From Micromonospora sp. NBC_01813 (lineage in GTDB: Bacteria; Actinomycetota; Actinomycetes; Mycobacteriales; Micromonosporaceae), in assembly GCF_035917335.1 (NCBI RefSeq), contig NZ_CP109067.1, positions 4,835,001-4,899,000 of the forward strand: a stretch of DNA of 64,000 nucleotides, in the 5' to 3' direction. Below are positions 52,828-61,353 of the stretch, piece by piece (position 1 is the stretch's first letter; each line of letters starts with the position of its first letter). The translations under genes were made by a program, and so were the position numbers. The notes beneath the pieces are model-generated. The model had not been told where the DNA came from, searched no databases, and saw nothing but the letters and a program-made list of their open reading frames with translations.

Positions 52828-53567
52828 GGCCTACGCACCACCCTCACACCGATCCCCGGTGAGGCAAGCGAAGCCGGAACCTCGTTGCCGTAGCCGCAGC
52901 GGGCGTACAGCGCGAGCGCGCGGTAGGAGCCGCCGCGCACGACATAGCCGCCGGGCACGACGGTGCTGGTCCACTCCCACACGTTCCCGGCGACGTCGAA
53001 GATCCCGGCGGGTGTGGCACCGTGCGGGTACGCCGCGACCGGTGTCGGCCCGTCAGGGCCGACACCACGGACGTTTGCCCGCAGCAGCCCGGTACCGGGC
53101 TCGTCGTCACCCCACGGGTAGCGGCGTACGCCGGACCCGGCCATCCACTCCCACTCCTGTGACGTCGGCAGCCGCCCGCCCAGCTGCGCTGCCGCCCGGG
53201 CTGCCTGCCCCCAGGTGAGGCTCGCCGCCGGTAGCGCCGCACACCAGGGGCAGCACGGCGGATCGGCGCCGTCGAGGTGGGTGAGCAGGGCGACGGTGAC
53301 GGGAACCGCCATCCACTGCAGATCCGTGAGGGTGGTGGCCGAGCGCCACCGGCTGGCGGGAAGAACACCACCGTCGACATCTATCCATCGCGGCGGGTAC
53401 GCGGGTACGGTGAAGGCAACCTGGGCGGCAGGGACGCTTCCCGGATGGCCAGCCCCGCTGGGGCACGGTTCGCTTCCGTACACGTGCGAACCGGCCGCCA
53501 GGAAAAGACGCCCCTGCCCAGGCCCGGCCTCTACGACAAGCTCTCCGCTACTTGCCACGCTCGTCAC
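52824..53567 (-). CDS. Formylglycine-generating-enzyme (FGE/SUMF1)-fold protein
   Basis: 247 residues; GTG 53567 overlaps the end of queE by about 20 bases. The FGE fold is shown by RLPTSQEWEWMAGSG, YPWGDDEPG, AGIFDVAGNVWEW and VVRGGSYRALALYARCG near the end. True FGE oxidises a Cys to formylglycine with copper; many paralogues (EgtB-like) oxidise small thiols with iron. Cys residues in CPWC and ARCG are present, but the exact catalytic pair is not certain. It is not next to any sulfatase, so a small-molecule or peptide oxidase role is more likely. Confidence 0.72.
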   Translation of the reverse strand: MTSVASSGELVVEAGPGQGRLFLAAGSHVYGSEPCPSGAGHPGSVPAAQVAFTVPAYPPRWIDVDGGVLPASRWRSATTLTDLQWMAVPVTVALLTHLDGADPPCCPWCAALPAASLTWGQAARAAAQLGGRLPTSQEWEWMAGSGVRRYPWGDDEPGTGLLRANVRGVGPDGPTPVAAYPHGATPAGIFDVAGNVWEWTSTVVPGGYVVRGGSYRALALYARCGYGNEVPASLASPGIGVRVVRRP

Positions 53568-54351
53568 CCCAGATGAGTACGTGCTGGCGAGTAGTAAGGT
53601 TCCAGCCGCGGGCCAGCGCCTCATCGGCGACCATGCGCATCCGGTCAATAACGGCCTGCCTGGTGACACCTTCCGGCGACAGCCAAATCCCGGTGAGCGC
53701 GAACTCGTCCTGTAGCGCGGCGACCTCGTCCAGGTCGTCCGGGCCGGTGATGACGAACTTCCACCGCGTCCGGCCGGTGCTTCGCAACGCGGCGATGGCC
53801 GCTGGCTTGATTCGCTTGGCGCGCGGGACCGCGGAGCTGGCCAACTTCAGCCCCGCGTTGAACGACACACCGGCGTCGATCAAGTCGCCGACGGGGGCGA
53901 TCGTTGCGTTCGTCTCGACCTCCAAACGGCGTCCGGTCGACCGCGCCTGGCGTGCCAGATACAGCACGGTGTCCGTGCGCATCAGCGGTTCCCCGCCAGA
54001 TACGACGATCAGATCGACCGGCGGGAGCGCCGGGTTTGTGGTGGCCGGATCGAGCTGAAGCAGCTCGGACCAGATCTCAGCCGCACTCAGGTGCCGGCCG
54101 GCGCCGAGGTCGTGCTTGGCGGCGTTCCACGTGTACTCGGTGTCGCACCGCATGGCACCCTCGGCTGGTGCGCCAGCAGTACGGGGCGGCTGAGGATAAC
54201 CACACGTCAGGTTGCATCCTATGAACCGGACGAACAAGGCGCGGCGGCCGAGGTTCACACCCTCGCCCTGGAACGAGTAGAACAGCTCCGCGACCGGTAC
54301 CCGCTGGTCCGCGGACGCGACGGCAGGCGCCGGGAAGCCCATCCTGGTCAT
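53548..54351 (-). CDS. queE: 7-carboxy-7-deazaguanine synthase
   Basis: 267 residues, ATG 54351 (ATGA overlap with queD). QueE is a radical SAM enzyme that rearranges 6-carboxytetrahydropterin to 7-carboxy-7-deazaguanine. The start PVAELFYSFQGEGVNLG and later VSGGEPLM and ETNAT are typical. The cluster cysteines are Cys46-x3-Cys50-x18-Cys69: an 18-residue loop (GYPQPPRTAG and following) separates the last two cysteines, and CDTEYTW resumes the canonical sequence. The variant may still bind a [4Fe-4S] cluster; other QueE variants with long insertions are known. Confidence 0.9.
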   Translation of the reverse strand: MTRMGFPAPAVASADQRVPVAELFYSFQGEGVNLGRRALFVRFIGCNLTCGYPQPPRTAGAPAEGAMRCDTEYTWNAAKHDLGAGRHLSAAEIWSELLQLDPATTNPALPPVDLIVVSGGEPLMRTDTVLYLARQARSTGRRLEVETNATIAPVGDLIDAGVSFNAGLKLASSAVPRAKRIKPAAIAALRSTGRTRWKFVITGPDDLDEVAALQDEFALTGIWLSPEGVTRQAVIDRMRMVADEALARGWNLTTRQHVLIWGDERGK

Positions 54352-54740
54352 GAATGTCTCCTGCCGACGGGCACCGGGTGGTACTCCGCCCAAGTGGCAG
54401 CCGTTTCACGGATCCGGACAGACTCGACGACGGCGTCATGGGGCAGGGTGAGCTTGGCGGCGCACCACTCGAACACCACCCGGGCGAGGTTTTCGCTGGT
54501 CGGCACGACCGGGACGACGTCGTTGAGCACACGATGGTCGAACGCCTGATCCAGGTGGTCCTTCAGCGGCGCCAGCTCGCCGAAGTCGACCACGAAACCA
54601 GGATCGGTCAACGTCGGCGAAGCTAGGACGACCTCGACGATGTACGAGTGGCCGTGCTGACGGGCGCACCTGTGGCCGTCGGGCAAGCCGGTCAGCCAAT
54701 GCCCCGCCTCGAATGTGAAAGCCTTACCGATGCGGTACAT
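54348..54740 (-). CDS. queD: 6-carboxy-5,6,7,8-tetrahydropterin synthase
   Basis: 130 residues. The zinc ligands are in place: His14 (FEAGHWL), His29 and His31 (QHGHSY). Catalytic Cys25 lies just before them (RCARQ), and the late ETAATWAEYHP contains the conserved Glu. QueD is the second enzyme of preQ0 synthesis and uses dihydroneopterin triphosphate from FolE. It adjoins queC without a gap (TAGATG) and overlaps queE, so all preQ0 genes are translated as a block. Confidence 0.92.
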   Translation of the reverse strand: MYRIGKAFTFEAGHWLTGLPDGHRCARQHGHSYIVEVVLASPTLTDPGFVVDFGELAPLKDHLDQAFDHRVLNDVVPVVPTSENLARVVFEWCAAKLTLPHDAVVESVRIRETAATWAEYHPVPVGRRHS

Positions 54741-55490
54741 CTAGCCCACCCGGCCGGCGTCGGTGGCATCCGCGTAGCGGGTCGGGTCGGCGACGCCAGC
54801 GAGAGCGAACGCCTCACGACGTTCCACGCACGTACCGCACGTTCCGCAATGCAGGTCGCCGCCGCGGTAGCACGACCAGGTGCTGTCCGCCGGAACGGCG
54901 AGCCGGTTGGCGAGCGCCACGATGTCGGTCTTGGTCATCGCCATGAACGGTGCGATGACCTGGAACCCGTCGGGCAGGAAGCCGGCCCCGGCCACCGTCA
55001 CCATCTGCTGATAGGCGGCAAGGAACTCGGGCCGGCAGTCGGGATAGACCGCGTGGTCGCCGCCATGCGCGCCGAACGCGACCGTGTCCGCGCCCAGCAC
55101 GGTGGCCAAACCGACCGCCACGTCAAGCAGCAGGGCGTTGCGGTTCGGGACCACGGTGATCGCCATCGACGCGTCGGTGTAATGCCCGTTGGGCACCGCC
55201 ACGGCCGTATCGGTAAGCGCAGACCCACCCAGCAGCGCGCCCAGTGACGCCAGGTCGGCGGTGTGGTGCGCCGCGTCGAGAACACGGGCCGTCGCCCGCG
55301 CGAACTGCAACTCCTTACGGTGCCGCTGACCATAGTCGACGGACAGTATCGTCAAACCGTTGGCGTGCCTACGCAACCAGTAGGCCAGGGTGGTGCTGTC
55401 GAGCCCTCCGGACACGATGGCCACCGCGTGACCGATCGGGCGGGCCGGCGGCAGAAGATCCACGGCCACGACGGATGTTGGACCCGTCAT
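54741..55490 (-). CDS. queC: 7-cyano-7-deazaguanine (preQ0) synthase
   Basis: 249 residues. PP-loop SGGLDST (27-33), the family motif AVYPDCRPEF and the zinc cluster CYRGGDLHCGTCGTC are all canonical, so this copy should perform the standard preQ0 reaction. ATG 55490 overlaps the folE stop as ATGA. The paralogue at 39504 has diverged at the DCRPEF site. Placement between folE and queD puts the entire GTP-to-preQ0 pathway in four adjacent genes. Confidence 0.93.
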   Translation of the reverse strand: MTGPTSVVAVDLLPPARPIGHAVAIVSGGLDSTTLAYWLRRHANGLTILSVDYGQRHRKELQFARATARVLDAAHHTADLASLGALLGGSALTDTAVAVPNGHYTDASMAITVVPNRNALLLDVAVGLATVLGADTVAFGAHGGDHAVYPDCRPEFLAAYQQMVTVAGAGFLPDGFQVIAPFMAMTKTDIVALANRLAVPADSTWSCYRGGDLHCGTCGTCVERREAFALAGVADPTRYADATDAGRVG

Positions 55491-56110
55491 GATGGCCGCC
55501 CGGCGACCATGGCCAACTGCAGGAACTCGGCGCGGGCGGCGCTATCGGTACTCAGCCGGCCACGGGTGGCCACGGTGAGGGTGTTCGCGCCAACGGCCCG
55601 AACACCACGGCGGGTCATGCACAGGTGCTCGGCCTGCAGGACGACGCCGACGCCCGCGCAGTCGAGCTTCTCCTCAAGGAACCCGGCGATCTGCTGACCA
55701 AGCTCCTCCTGCACCTGCAGCCGGGCGGCGAACGTCTCGACGGTGCGGGCCAGCTTCGACAGCCCAGGAAGCCGATCACCGGGGTAGACACCCACGTGCG
55801 CGTGCCCGGAGAACGGCAGCAGGTGGTGGGCGCACACCGAGGTGAACGGAACGTCGCGCGACAAGACCAGGTCGTGGTGACCTTCCCGGTTGGCGAAGGT
55901 GGTGAACTCCCAGTCGGGGGCGTTCAGCAGTTCCGCCAGGCCGGCAACCATCCGTGCCGGGGTCCGCAGGGCGATCTCGCTGGCAGCATCGACGCCAAGC
56001 GCCGCCAGCAGACCGGCGACCGCGAGTTCCGCAGCGCTCCGGTCGATCGCCGCCGACTCAAGCCGCGGATCGACCTCTCGGCGGTCGATGTCGGGATAGG
56101 TGGTAGTCAC
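55487..56110 (-). CDS. folE: GTP cyclohydrolase I
   Basis: 207 residues from GTG 56110. Zinc and substrate residues are present: SVCAHHLLPFSGHAHVGVYP (in part), LSKLARTVE and a late HLCMTRRGV. It makes dihydroneopterin triphosphate from GTP for QueD. It is the first gene of the 14-gene leftward operon, so the shared promoter lies in 56111-56382. A second housekeeping FolE probably exists elsewhere, because this one is dedicated to the cluster by its overlap with queC. Confidence 0.92.
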   Translation of the reverse strand: MTTTYPDIDRREVDPRLESAAIDRSAAELAVAGLLAALGVDAASEIALRTPARMVAGLAELLNAPDWEFTTFANREGHHDLVLSRDVPFTSVCAHHLLPFSGHAHVGVYPGDRLPGLSKLARTVETFAARLQVQEELGQQIAGFLEEKLDCAGVGVVLQAEHLCMTRRGVRAVGANTLTVATRGRLSTDSAARAEFLQLAMVAGRPS

Positions 56111-56257
56111 CTGATCTCCTTCGTTGTGAGCTCTGGGTACTCCAGCAAGCCGGGTCCGACATCGACCGGACGCGGCGGCCCCTGCGGGTTCCGGGCTTCT
56201 CCGGCGGTGTCAGGCCAGTCAGGCGAGGGGTCCGGAATCAGCATCGGGATGCCTCTA

Positions 56258-56280
56258 TGACACGAGATGCATTCGTGTCA
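56258..56280. promoter_or_regulatory. Operator-like inverted repeat between folE and the regulator
   Basis: TGACACGA at 56258-56265 and TCGTGTCA at 56273-56280, with 7 bases between, form a perfect inverted repeat in the divergent promoter region. It is the best candidate site for the TPR/HTH regulator. Confidence 0.65.
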
Positions 56281-56318
56281 CGACAGCGTGTGAACGGTGA
56301 CGGTTGTGGCACTCAATC

Positions 56319-56331
56319 CACACAGGGTGTG
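56319..56331. promoter_or_regulatory. Second inverted repeat CACAC-AGG-GTGTG
   Basis: A perfect 5-3-5 inverted repeat 52-64 bases upstream of the regulator start. The half-site CACAC/GTGTG resembles the core CGTGTC of the site at 56258, so the two may bind the same protein with different strength. Confidence 0.5.
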
Positions 56332-56382
56332 AATAGAGCGCGACGCTTCGCATGTGGCGCGTCCGTTCCGTAGGCTTCCTCT

Positions 56383-57720
56383 GTGGCCGAGCCCAATCTG
56401 CTCCTGGAGGCACTGCTGGCTCGCGCTGGCATCTCCCACGCCGGCCTCGCCAAGCAGGTCAACATCCGCAGCGCCGACCTGCGCCTACGCTACGACCACG
56501 CCTCTGTGGCCCGGTGGATCCGGGACCATGCCATCCCCCGAGACCCGGCCCCTGAGTTGATCTGCCGGATCATCGCCGAACGCCTGGGCGTCGACGTGAC
56601 GCTTGCTGACATAGGCATGGTCCGGGGCGAGGCAACCGACCGACTGCCGTCACTCGCCGCAGCCGTCGAGCAGGGCGCAGCACTGTGGCACGGCGACAGC
56701 CGCGGCCGTGTCCCCAGCAGGATCTTCACTGGCGCGAAGGCCGCCGCTCCAGTCTTCGAGTGGGAGAACCCGCCCGAAGACGACCTCATCGCGCGGCTCG
56801 GCGAACGTCGCGTCGACACAGCCGACGTGGCGATGCTGCGCCGCGCTCGCACCCACTTCCAGGAGATGTACCGGCGCGTCGGCGGCATGCCCGTCCGCCC
56901 ACGCATCACAGCCTTGCTAACCCAACGCGCGGCACCACTGCTGCGCGCCTCCTACGACAATGCCCTTGGCCGACAGCTGTACCGGGCGGTGGGCGGGCTC
57001 GCCGCGCTCGCCGGCGTCTGCGCGTACGACGCCAACCAGCAACCCCTCGCTCAACGCCATTTGTTCACCGCCCTGCGTCTCGCCAAAGCATCCGGTGACA
57101 GACAGTTCGGCGCCTACGTCGTCGCCCTGCTCGCCAACCAAGCCCTCTACCTTGAGGAACGCCGCCTCGTCGTCCAATACGCTGAGAGCGCGCTCCGCGC
57201 GGGCGGCCCCTCGTTGAGCCCTGCCCTGGTCACCGACCTACACGCGCTCGCAGGCAAGGCATACGCCCGCATGGGTGACGCCCGCGCCTCCCACCCCCAC
57301 CTGCGCACGTCGGCGACCATCGCCGCCAACCTCGGCCAACACCACGGACACGACGAGGTCTCCTACGTCCAACCCGGCCTGATCGAAACCCAGCTCGCTG
57401 AAGCGCTACGCCGGCTCGACGACCTTCCCGCCGCCCGGATCTACGCGGAGGAGTCTGTCCGTACGGCAGGCTCCACCCACCTACGAGGCCAAGTCCACCG
57501 GTACGCGGGACTGGCGCTTATCCTGACCGCCCAGGGCGAACTTGACCGTGGCGTACACGTGGCCGAACGGATGCTCGACCGGGCGGACGGCATGGACTCA
57601 GGTCGCCTCCACGACCGCGTCGCCCACGTAACCCGAGCACTGCGACCACATGCCGGCGAACCCGTGGTCGCCGCATACCTCGAACGAGCCGACGAATACC
57701 TGTACCTGAAGGAAAGCTGA
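56383..57720 (+). CDS. HTH/TPR regulator of the deazaguanine operon
   Basis: 445 residues from GTG 56383. An N-terminal helix-turn-helix (LEALLARAGISHAGLAKQV, HASVARWIRDHAIP) is followed by about 300 residues of helical TPR-like repeats (GRQLYRAVGGLAALAGVCAY, AQRHLFTALRLAKASGDRQF shown in part, YAESALRAGG, HPHLRTSATIA). Such actinobacterial regulators control morphological or secondary-metabolite genes and may sense a peptide or metabolite. It is divergent from folE, with inverted repeats between, and overlaps the Nudix gene by one base (TGATG). Confidence 0.83.
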   Translation: MAEPNLLLEALLARAGISHAGLAKQVNIRSADLRLRYDHASVARWIRDHAIPRDPAPELICRIIAERLGVDVTLADIGMVRGEATDRLPSLAAAVEQGAALWHGDSRGRVPSRIFTGAKAAAPVFEWENPPEDDLIARLGERRVDTADVAMLRRARTHFQEMYRRVGGMPVRPRITALLTQRAAPLLRASYDNALGRQLYRAVGGLAALAGVCAYDANQQPLAQRHLFTALRLAKASGDRQFGAYVVALLANQALYLEERRLVVQYAESALRAGGPSLSPALVTDLHALAGKAYARMGDARASHPHLRTSATIAANLGQHHGHDEVSYVQPGLIETQLAEALRRLDDLPAARIYAEESVRTAGSTHLRGQVHRYAGLALILTAQGELDRGVHVAERMLDRADGMDSGRLHDRVAHVTRALRPHAGEPVVAAYLERADEYLYLKES

Positions 57721-58250
57721 TGCGCTGGACAGTCCATGGTGAACGTGACCTCTACCGCGACCAATGGGTCCACGTCGCCACCGCCGACGTCGAGTTACCC
57801 GACGGACGCCATCTCGACCATCGCATCATCCGCACAGCAGCCCCTGGCGCCGGCATCGTCATGGTCAACGACGGACGCGTGCTGCTCATGTGGCGGCACC
57901 GGTTCATCACCGACACCTACGCCTGGGAGATCCCGCATGGCAGCATCAGACCAGGCGAAGACCCAGCCGATGCCGCCGCCCGCGAAGCCGAAGAGGAAAC
58001 CGGCTGGCGACCCGGACGCCCCATCCGACCACTGATCTACAGCCAACCCTCGCCCGGTCTGATGACCTCCGAGCACCACATCTTCCGTGCCGACTCCGCC
58101 ACCCACATCGGTCCGCCCAAGGACGCCTTCGAAAGCGACAAGGTCGAATGGGTACCGATCAACGAAATCCGCTCGCTGATCGACAAGCGCCACGTGGTCG
58201 CCGGCACGACCCTCGTCGCGCTGCTATACCTACTGAACGACCGTCTCTGA
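57720..58250 (+). CDS. Nudix hydrolase (ADP-ribose pyrophosphatase-like)
   Basis: 176 residues. The Nudix box GSIRPGEDPADAAAREAEEETGW is complete in context (parts shown: PGEDPADAAA, REAEEETGW), and EIPHGSIRPG precedes it as in ADP-ribose/sugar-nucleotide pyrophosphatases. It is translationally coupled to the regulator. In this setting it may recycle or tailor a nucleoside diphosphate sugar, or detoxify the product. The second Nudix at 35284 is a different subtype. Confidence 0.85.
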   Translation: MRWTVHGERDLYRDQWVHVATADVELPDGRHLDHRIIRTAAPGAGIVMVNDGRVLLMWRHRFITDTYAWEIPHGSIRPGEDPADAAAREAEEETGWRPGRPIRPLIYSQPSPGLMTSEHHIFRADSATHIGPPKDAFESDKVEWVPINEIRSLIDKRHVVAGTTLVALLYLLNDRL

Positions 58251-58387
58251 TATCCAATCGACTCTTGACCGGGACGTCTGGTGGCAGGGAACACATCTCC
58301 TCATCGGGCCGCCCTGTACGGTGCCAATACCTGTCGCACCTGCAGTGAGCTGGGGCTTCGTGAGTTTGAGGCACCGTTGTAGTCGCG

Positions 58388-58663
58388 GTGTTCCAACTGC
58401 TCTATCTGGTCACGGTTCGCATGTTCGACGCGCTGCTGCGCGCGGTTCGGAGCGACAAGGTCGTGCTCGCGGAGCTGTTGGCCCTGCGCCATGAGGTGGC
58501 GGTGCTGCGCCGTCAGGTCCGGGGCCGGCCGCGGCTGTACTGGCCGGACCGGGCGATCCCGTCCGCGTTGTCCCGCCTTCTGCCCCGCGCGGTCCGTGTC
58601 CATCGGATCGTGACCCCGGCGACGCTGCTGGCCTGGCACCGGCGCTGCGGTGTGGCTGCTTGT
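58388..58663 (+). pseudogene. Integrase-type transposase fragment
   Basis: The reading frame ([53 protein letters not shown]) is the N-terminal helical part of IS481/IS3-like transposases. It ends in unrelated sequence before the catalytic DDE core, so it is a fragment left by an insertion sequence. It separates the Nudix gene from the transporter gene. Confidence 0.7.
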
Positions 58664-58694
58664 TGCCGCCGGCAGTCTCCTTCACGCTCATCGG

Positions 58695-60059
58695 ATGTCA
58701 ACGTCCGCGTCGGTAGGCTCCGCGCTGTCTCCCGATCGGGTTTCCGGCGGCATCTGGCGTCGTGACTTCCGGTGGCTGTGGGCCGCGTTCGGTGCCAGCG
58801 AGCTGGGGACGGCTGTCGGCTACTCGGCGCTGTCGATCATCGCGGTGCTGCTCCTGGATGCCTCGGACCTGCGGGTGTCGATGCTGACCGTCTTGTCCGG
58901 TGTGGTCGCCGCCGTGGTCGCGCTGCCGCTCGGACCGTGGATCGAGTACCGCTCGAAGCGGCCGGTCATGATCGGGACGGATCTGCTGCGGTTTCTCGCC
59001 GTGGGGTCGGTGCCGGCTGCCGCCTATCTGGGCTGGCTCACCTACTGGCATCTGTGTGTGGTTGCCGTGGTGCACACCGTGGCCACACTGGCGTTCAACT
59101 GCGCGAGCGTGGCCAACCTGAAGGCGCTGGTCCCAAGCGAGCACCGTGCCGAAGCGAACAGCCGCTTCGAGTCCACCCTGTGGACGGCGAACGCCATCGG
59201 CCCGCCGGCCGGCGGCCTCCTCATCTCCTGGATCGGCGTACCGGCCGCGATGGTGGTCGACGCGATCAGCTATCTCGCTTCCGCCGCCGGCATCCGCCGG
59301 CTGACCGCTCCCGAACGTCCGCCGCCGCGGCGCGCCGCCGAGCATCACTGGACCGCTGAAATCCTGGCCGGCTGGCGGTACATCCTGCGCCATCGTGGCC
59401 TGACAGCGTTGTTCTTCAACGCGATGGTCTTCGGCGGCTGCATCATGGCCGCGTCCCCGCTTCTGACGGTTTTCATGCTGCGCGATCGCGGCTTCGCCCC
59501 GTGGCAGTACGGGCTCGTACTCGGTCTCTCCGCGCTCGCCGGCGTCGCCGGTTCGCTCCTGGCGAGACCGCTCATCGACCGCCTCGGCCAACGCACGGTG
59601 CTACTGGCCGCCGGCGTCGGACGCTGCCTGTGGCTAGGACTGATCCCGTTCGCCCCAGCAACCCTCGGCGGCCTGGTACTGATCGCCGTGTCCGAATTCA
59701 TGCTGCTGCTCTTCGTCGGCCTGTTCAACCCCACCTTCGCGACCTACCGAATGAACGCCACCACCGACGAGTACATGTCGCGTGTCGTCATGGCCTGGTC
59801 AATCACGTCCAAGACGGTCCAGCCGGTCTTCATCGCCGCCGCCGGTCTCCTCGCCGCCGCAACCACCGCCAGAACCGCCTTGATCGTTGTCGCGGCGATC
59901 CTGCTCACCGCGACAGCGCTACTACCCTGGCACGACGACGATGCACGCAAGGACATGAAGTACGTGCCGAGCCAGGACGGCCCTGCCGCACCCGATCCAC
60001 CTGCACCCCGATGGCCGCGGAGGCCATCGACAAGGTCGGCGATGAACGCGAGGAGGTAA
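58695..60059 (+). CDS. MFS transporter
   Basis: 454 residues, ATG 58695, with about 12 hydrophobic segments. The start [23 protein letters not shown] and the cytoplasmic [16 protein letters not shown] match enterobactin exporter/MFS_3-type proteins. A short basic tail follows the last helix. Exporters of this type efflux drugs or natural products. It is followed 8 bases later by a glycosyltransferase, so the two are probably co-transcribed and may export and modify the cluster's product. Confidence 0.85.
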   Translation: MSTSASVGSALSPDRVSGGIWRRDFRWLWAAFGASELGTAVGYSALSIIAVLLLDASDLRVSMLTVLSGVVAAVVALPLGPWIEYRSKRPVMIGTDLLRFLAVGSVPAAAYLGWLTYWHLCVVAVVHTVATLAFNCASVANLKALVPSEHRAEANSRFESTLWTANAIGPPAGGLLISWIGVPAAMVVDAISYLASAAGIRRLTAPERPPPRRAAEHHWTAEILAGWRYILRHRGLTALFFNAMVFGGCIMAASPLLTVFMLRDRGFAPWQYGLVLGLSALAGVAGSLLARPLIDRLGQRTVLLAAGVGRCLWLGLIPFAPATLGGLVLIAVSEFMLLLFVGLFNPTFATYRMNATTDEYMSRVVMAWSITSKTVQPVFIAAAGLLAAATTARTALIVVAAILLTATALLPWHDDDARKDMKYVPSQDGPAAPDPPAPRWPRRPSTRSAMNARR

Positions 60060-60067
60060 GAGGGCTG

Positions 60068-61213
60068 ATGCGTGTCGTGGTGACCACCCAGCCCGCCCTT
60101 GGTCACCTTCATCCACTGGTTCCCCTGTCCCGGGCGATGGCAGACGCCGGCCACGACGTGCGTCTCGTTTCCTCCGCCTCCTTCCAACCTCAGCTGGAAC
60201 GGACGGGCCTGCCCACCGCCAGCGCGGGTCTGGACTGGCTGGAGTCTGAGGCGACAGCCACCTTTCCAGCGCTCAACACGGTCCTCGGCGACGACGGCAA
60301 ACGGTACTTCCTCGACGAGATCTTCTGCGGCACCGCAGAGCTCATGGCCGAAGACCTGATCGGCCTGGCGCGCCGTTGGCGGCCCGACGTCATCGTGCGT
60401 GAGATCTGGGAGTTCGGAGGTGCCGTCGCCGCGGCAATTCTCGGCGTCCCGTGCGTGGTCCACGGGATCGGCCGCTGGCTCAACGTGGAGGAAGTCGTCG
60501 ACGCCGGGGCGGCCCGGCTGAGTCGCCTGTGGTCAAGCTCAGGGTTCACCGGCGACGACCTGAACTGGGTCGACGGCGACCTCTACCTGGACGTGTGCCC
60601 GCCGTCGCTGGATCTGCCCACCCGGCGGCCACGCCCGCCATTTACCCGGTCCCTGCGGCCCGTCCCCTTCGACGACACCAGCACGCCCGGCCCGTCGCCG
60701 CCCGCACGACGCGGCGGACGGCCGCTGATCCACGTCAGCCTGGGGACGGTCAGCAGCCGCGTCGACGTGCTGAACGCCATCCTCCGCGACCTGCGCGATC
60801 TCGACGCCGACGTCGTCGCCACCACCGGCAACTGCGATCCGGTCCGAGTCGAACCCCAACCACCGTCGATCACCGTCACCGACTACGTTCCCCTGACACG
60901 GCTACTGCCGTCGTGTGATCTGGTCATCTGCCATGGCGGTTGGGGCACCGTGATCGCCGCGGCCGCCCACGGCGTCCCGGTCGTCTGCGTCCCTGCTGGT
61001 GCCGACCGCCCCGCCAACGCGCACGCCTGCGAGACCGCCGGCATGGGCCTGACCATCCGACCCGACCATCTCCAGCCTGGCCGCGTCCGGGCCGCCGCCG
61101 CAGCGATCCTGGACGGCGGCACCCACCGGGCCGGTGCCCGACAGGTCCACGCCGAGATCGACCGCATGCCCTCACCACAGGAGATCGCGCAGGCAGTGGA
61201 AGGCCTCGTTTAG
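60068..61213 (+). CDS. GT1-family (macrolide/UGT-type) glycosyltransferase
   Basis: 381 residues, ATG 60068. GT-B fold with an N-terminal ALGHLHPLVPLSRAMADAGHD and the donor-binding CHGGWGTVIAAAAHGVPVV, as in antibiotic glycosyltransferases. A LIHVSLGTVSSR segment opens the C-terminal domain. It may glycosylate a small molecule for biosynthesis or for self-resistance. It follows the MFS exporter on the same transcript; no sugar-synthesis genes are adjacent. Confidence 0.85.
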   Translation: MRVVVTTQPALGHLHPLVPLSRAMADAGHDVRLVSSASFQPQLERTGLPTASAGLDWLESEATATFPALNTVLGDDGKRYFLDEIFCGTAELMAEDLIGLARRWRPDVIVREIWEFGGAVAAAILGVPCVVHGIGRWLNVEEVVDAGAARLSRLWSSSGFTGDDLNWVDGDLYLDVCPPSLDLPTRRPRPPFTRSLRPVPFDDTSTPGPSPPARRGGRPLIHVSLGTVSSRVDVLNAILRDLRDLDADVVATTGNCDPVRVEPQPPSITVTDYVPLTRLLPSCDLVICHGGWGTVIAAAAHGVPVVCVPAGADRPANAHACETAGMGLTIRPDHLQPGRVRAAAAAILDGGTHRAGARQVHAEIDRMPSPQEIAQAVEGLV

Positions 61214-61353
61214 CACGTCGGTCGATCACCGCGACGCTGTTCTCCAGCGTCCGCCCTGCGCGAGGCGGGCCCGACGCGACGGCGACGGCTGCCGCGGAGT
61301 CGCCTAAAGACGAGCGATGATCTTCACCCCTAGGGCGTCACCGCCGATTGCCG

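Noticed and set aside
39504-56110. Qat or DpdA-type DNA deazaguanine modification system
   Set aside because: No TatD-like QatD, QatA/QatB, Tgt-like DpdA or helicase genes are visible, although a partner outside the window cannot be excluded.
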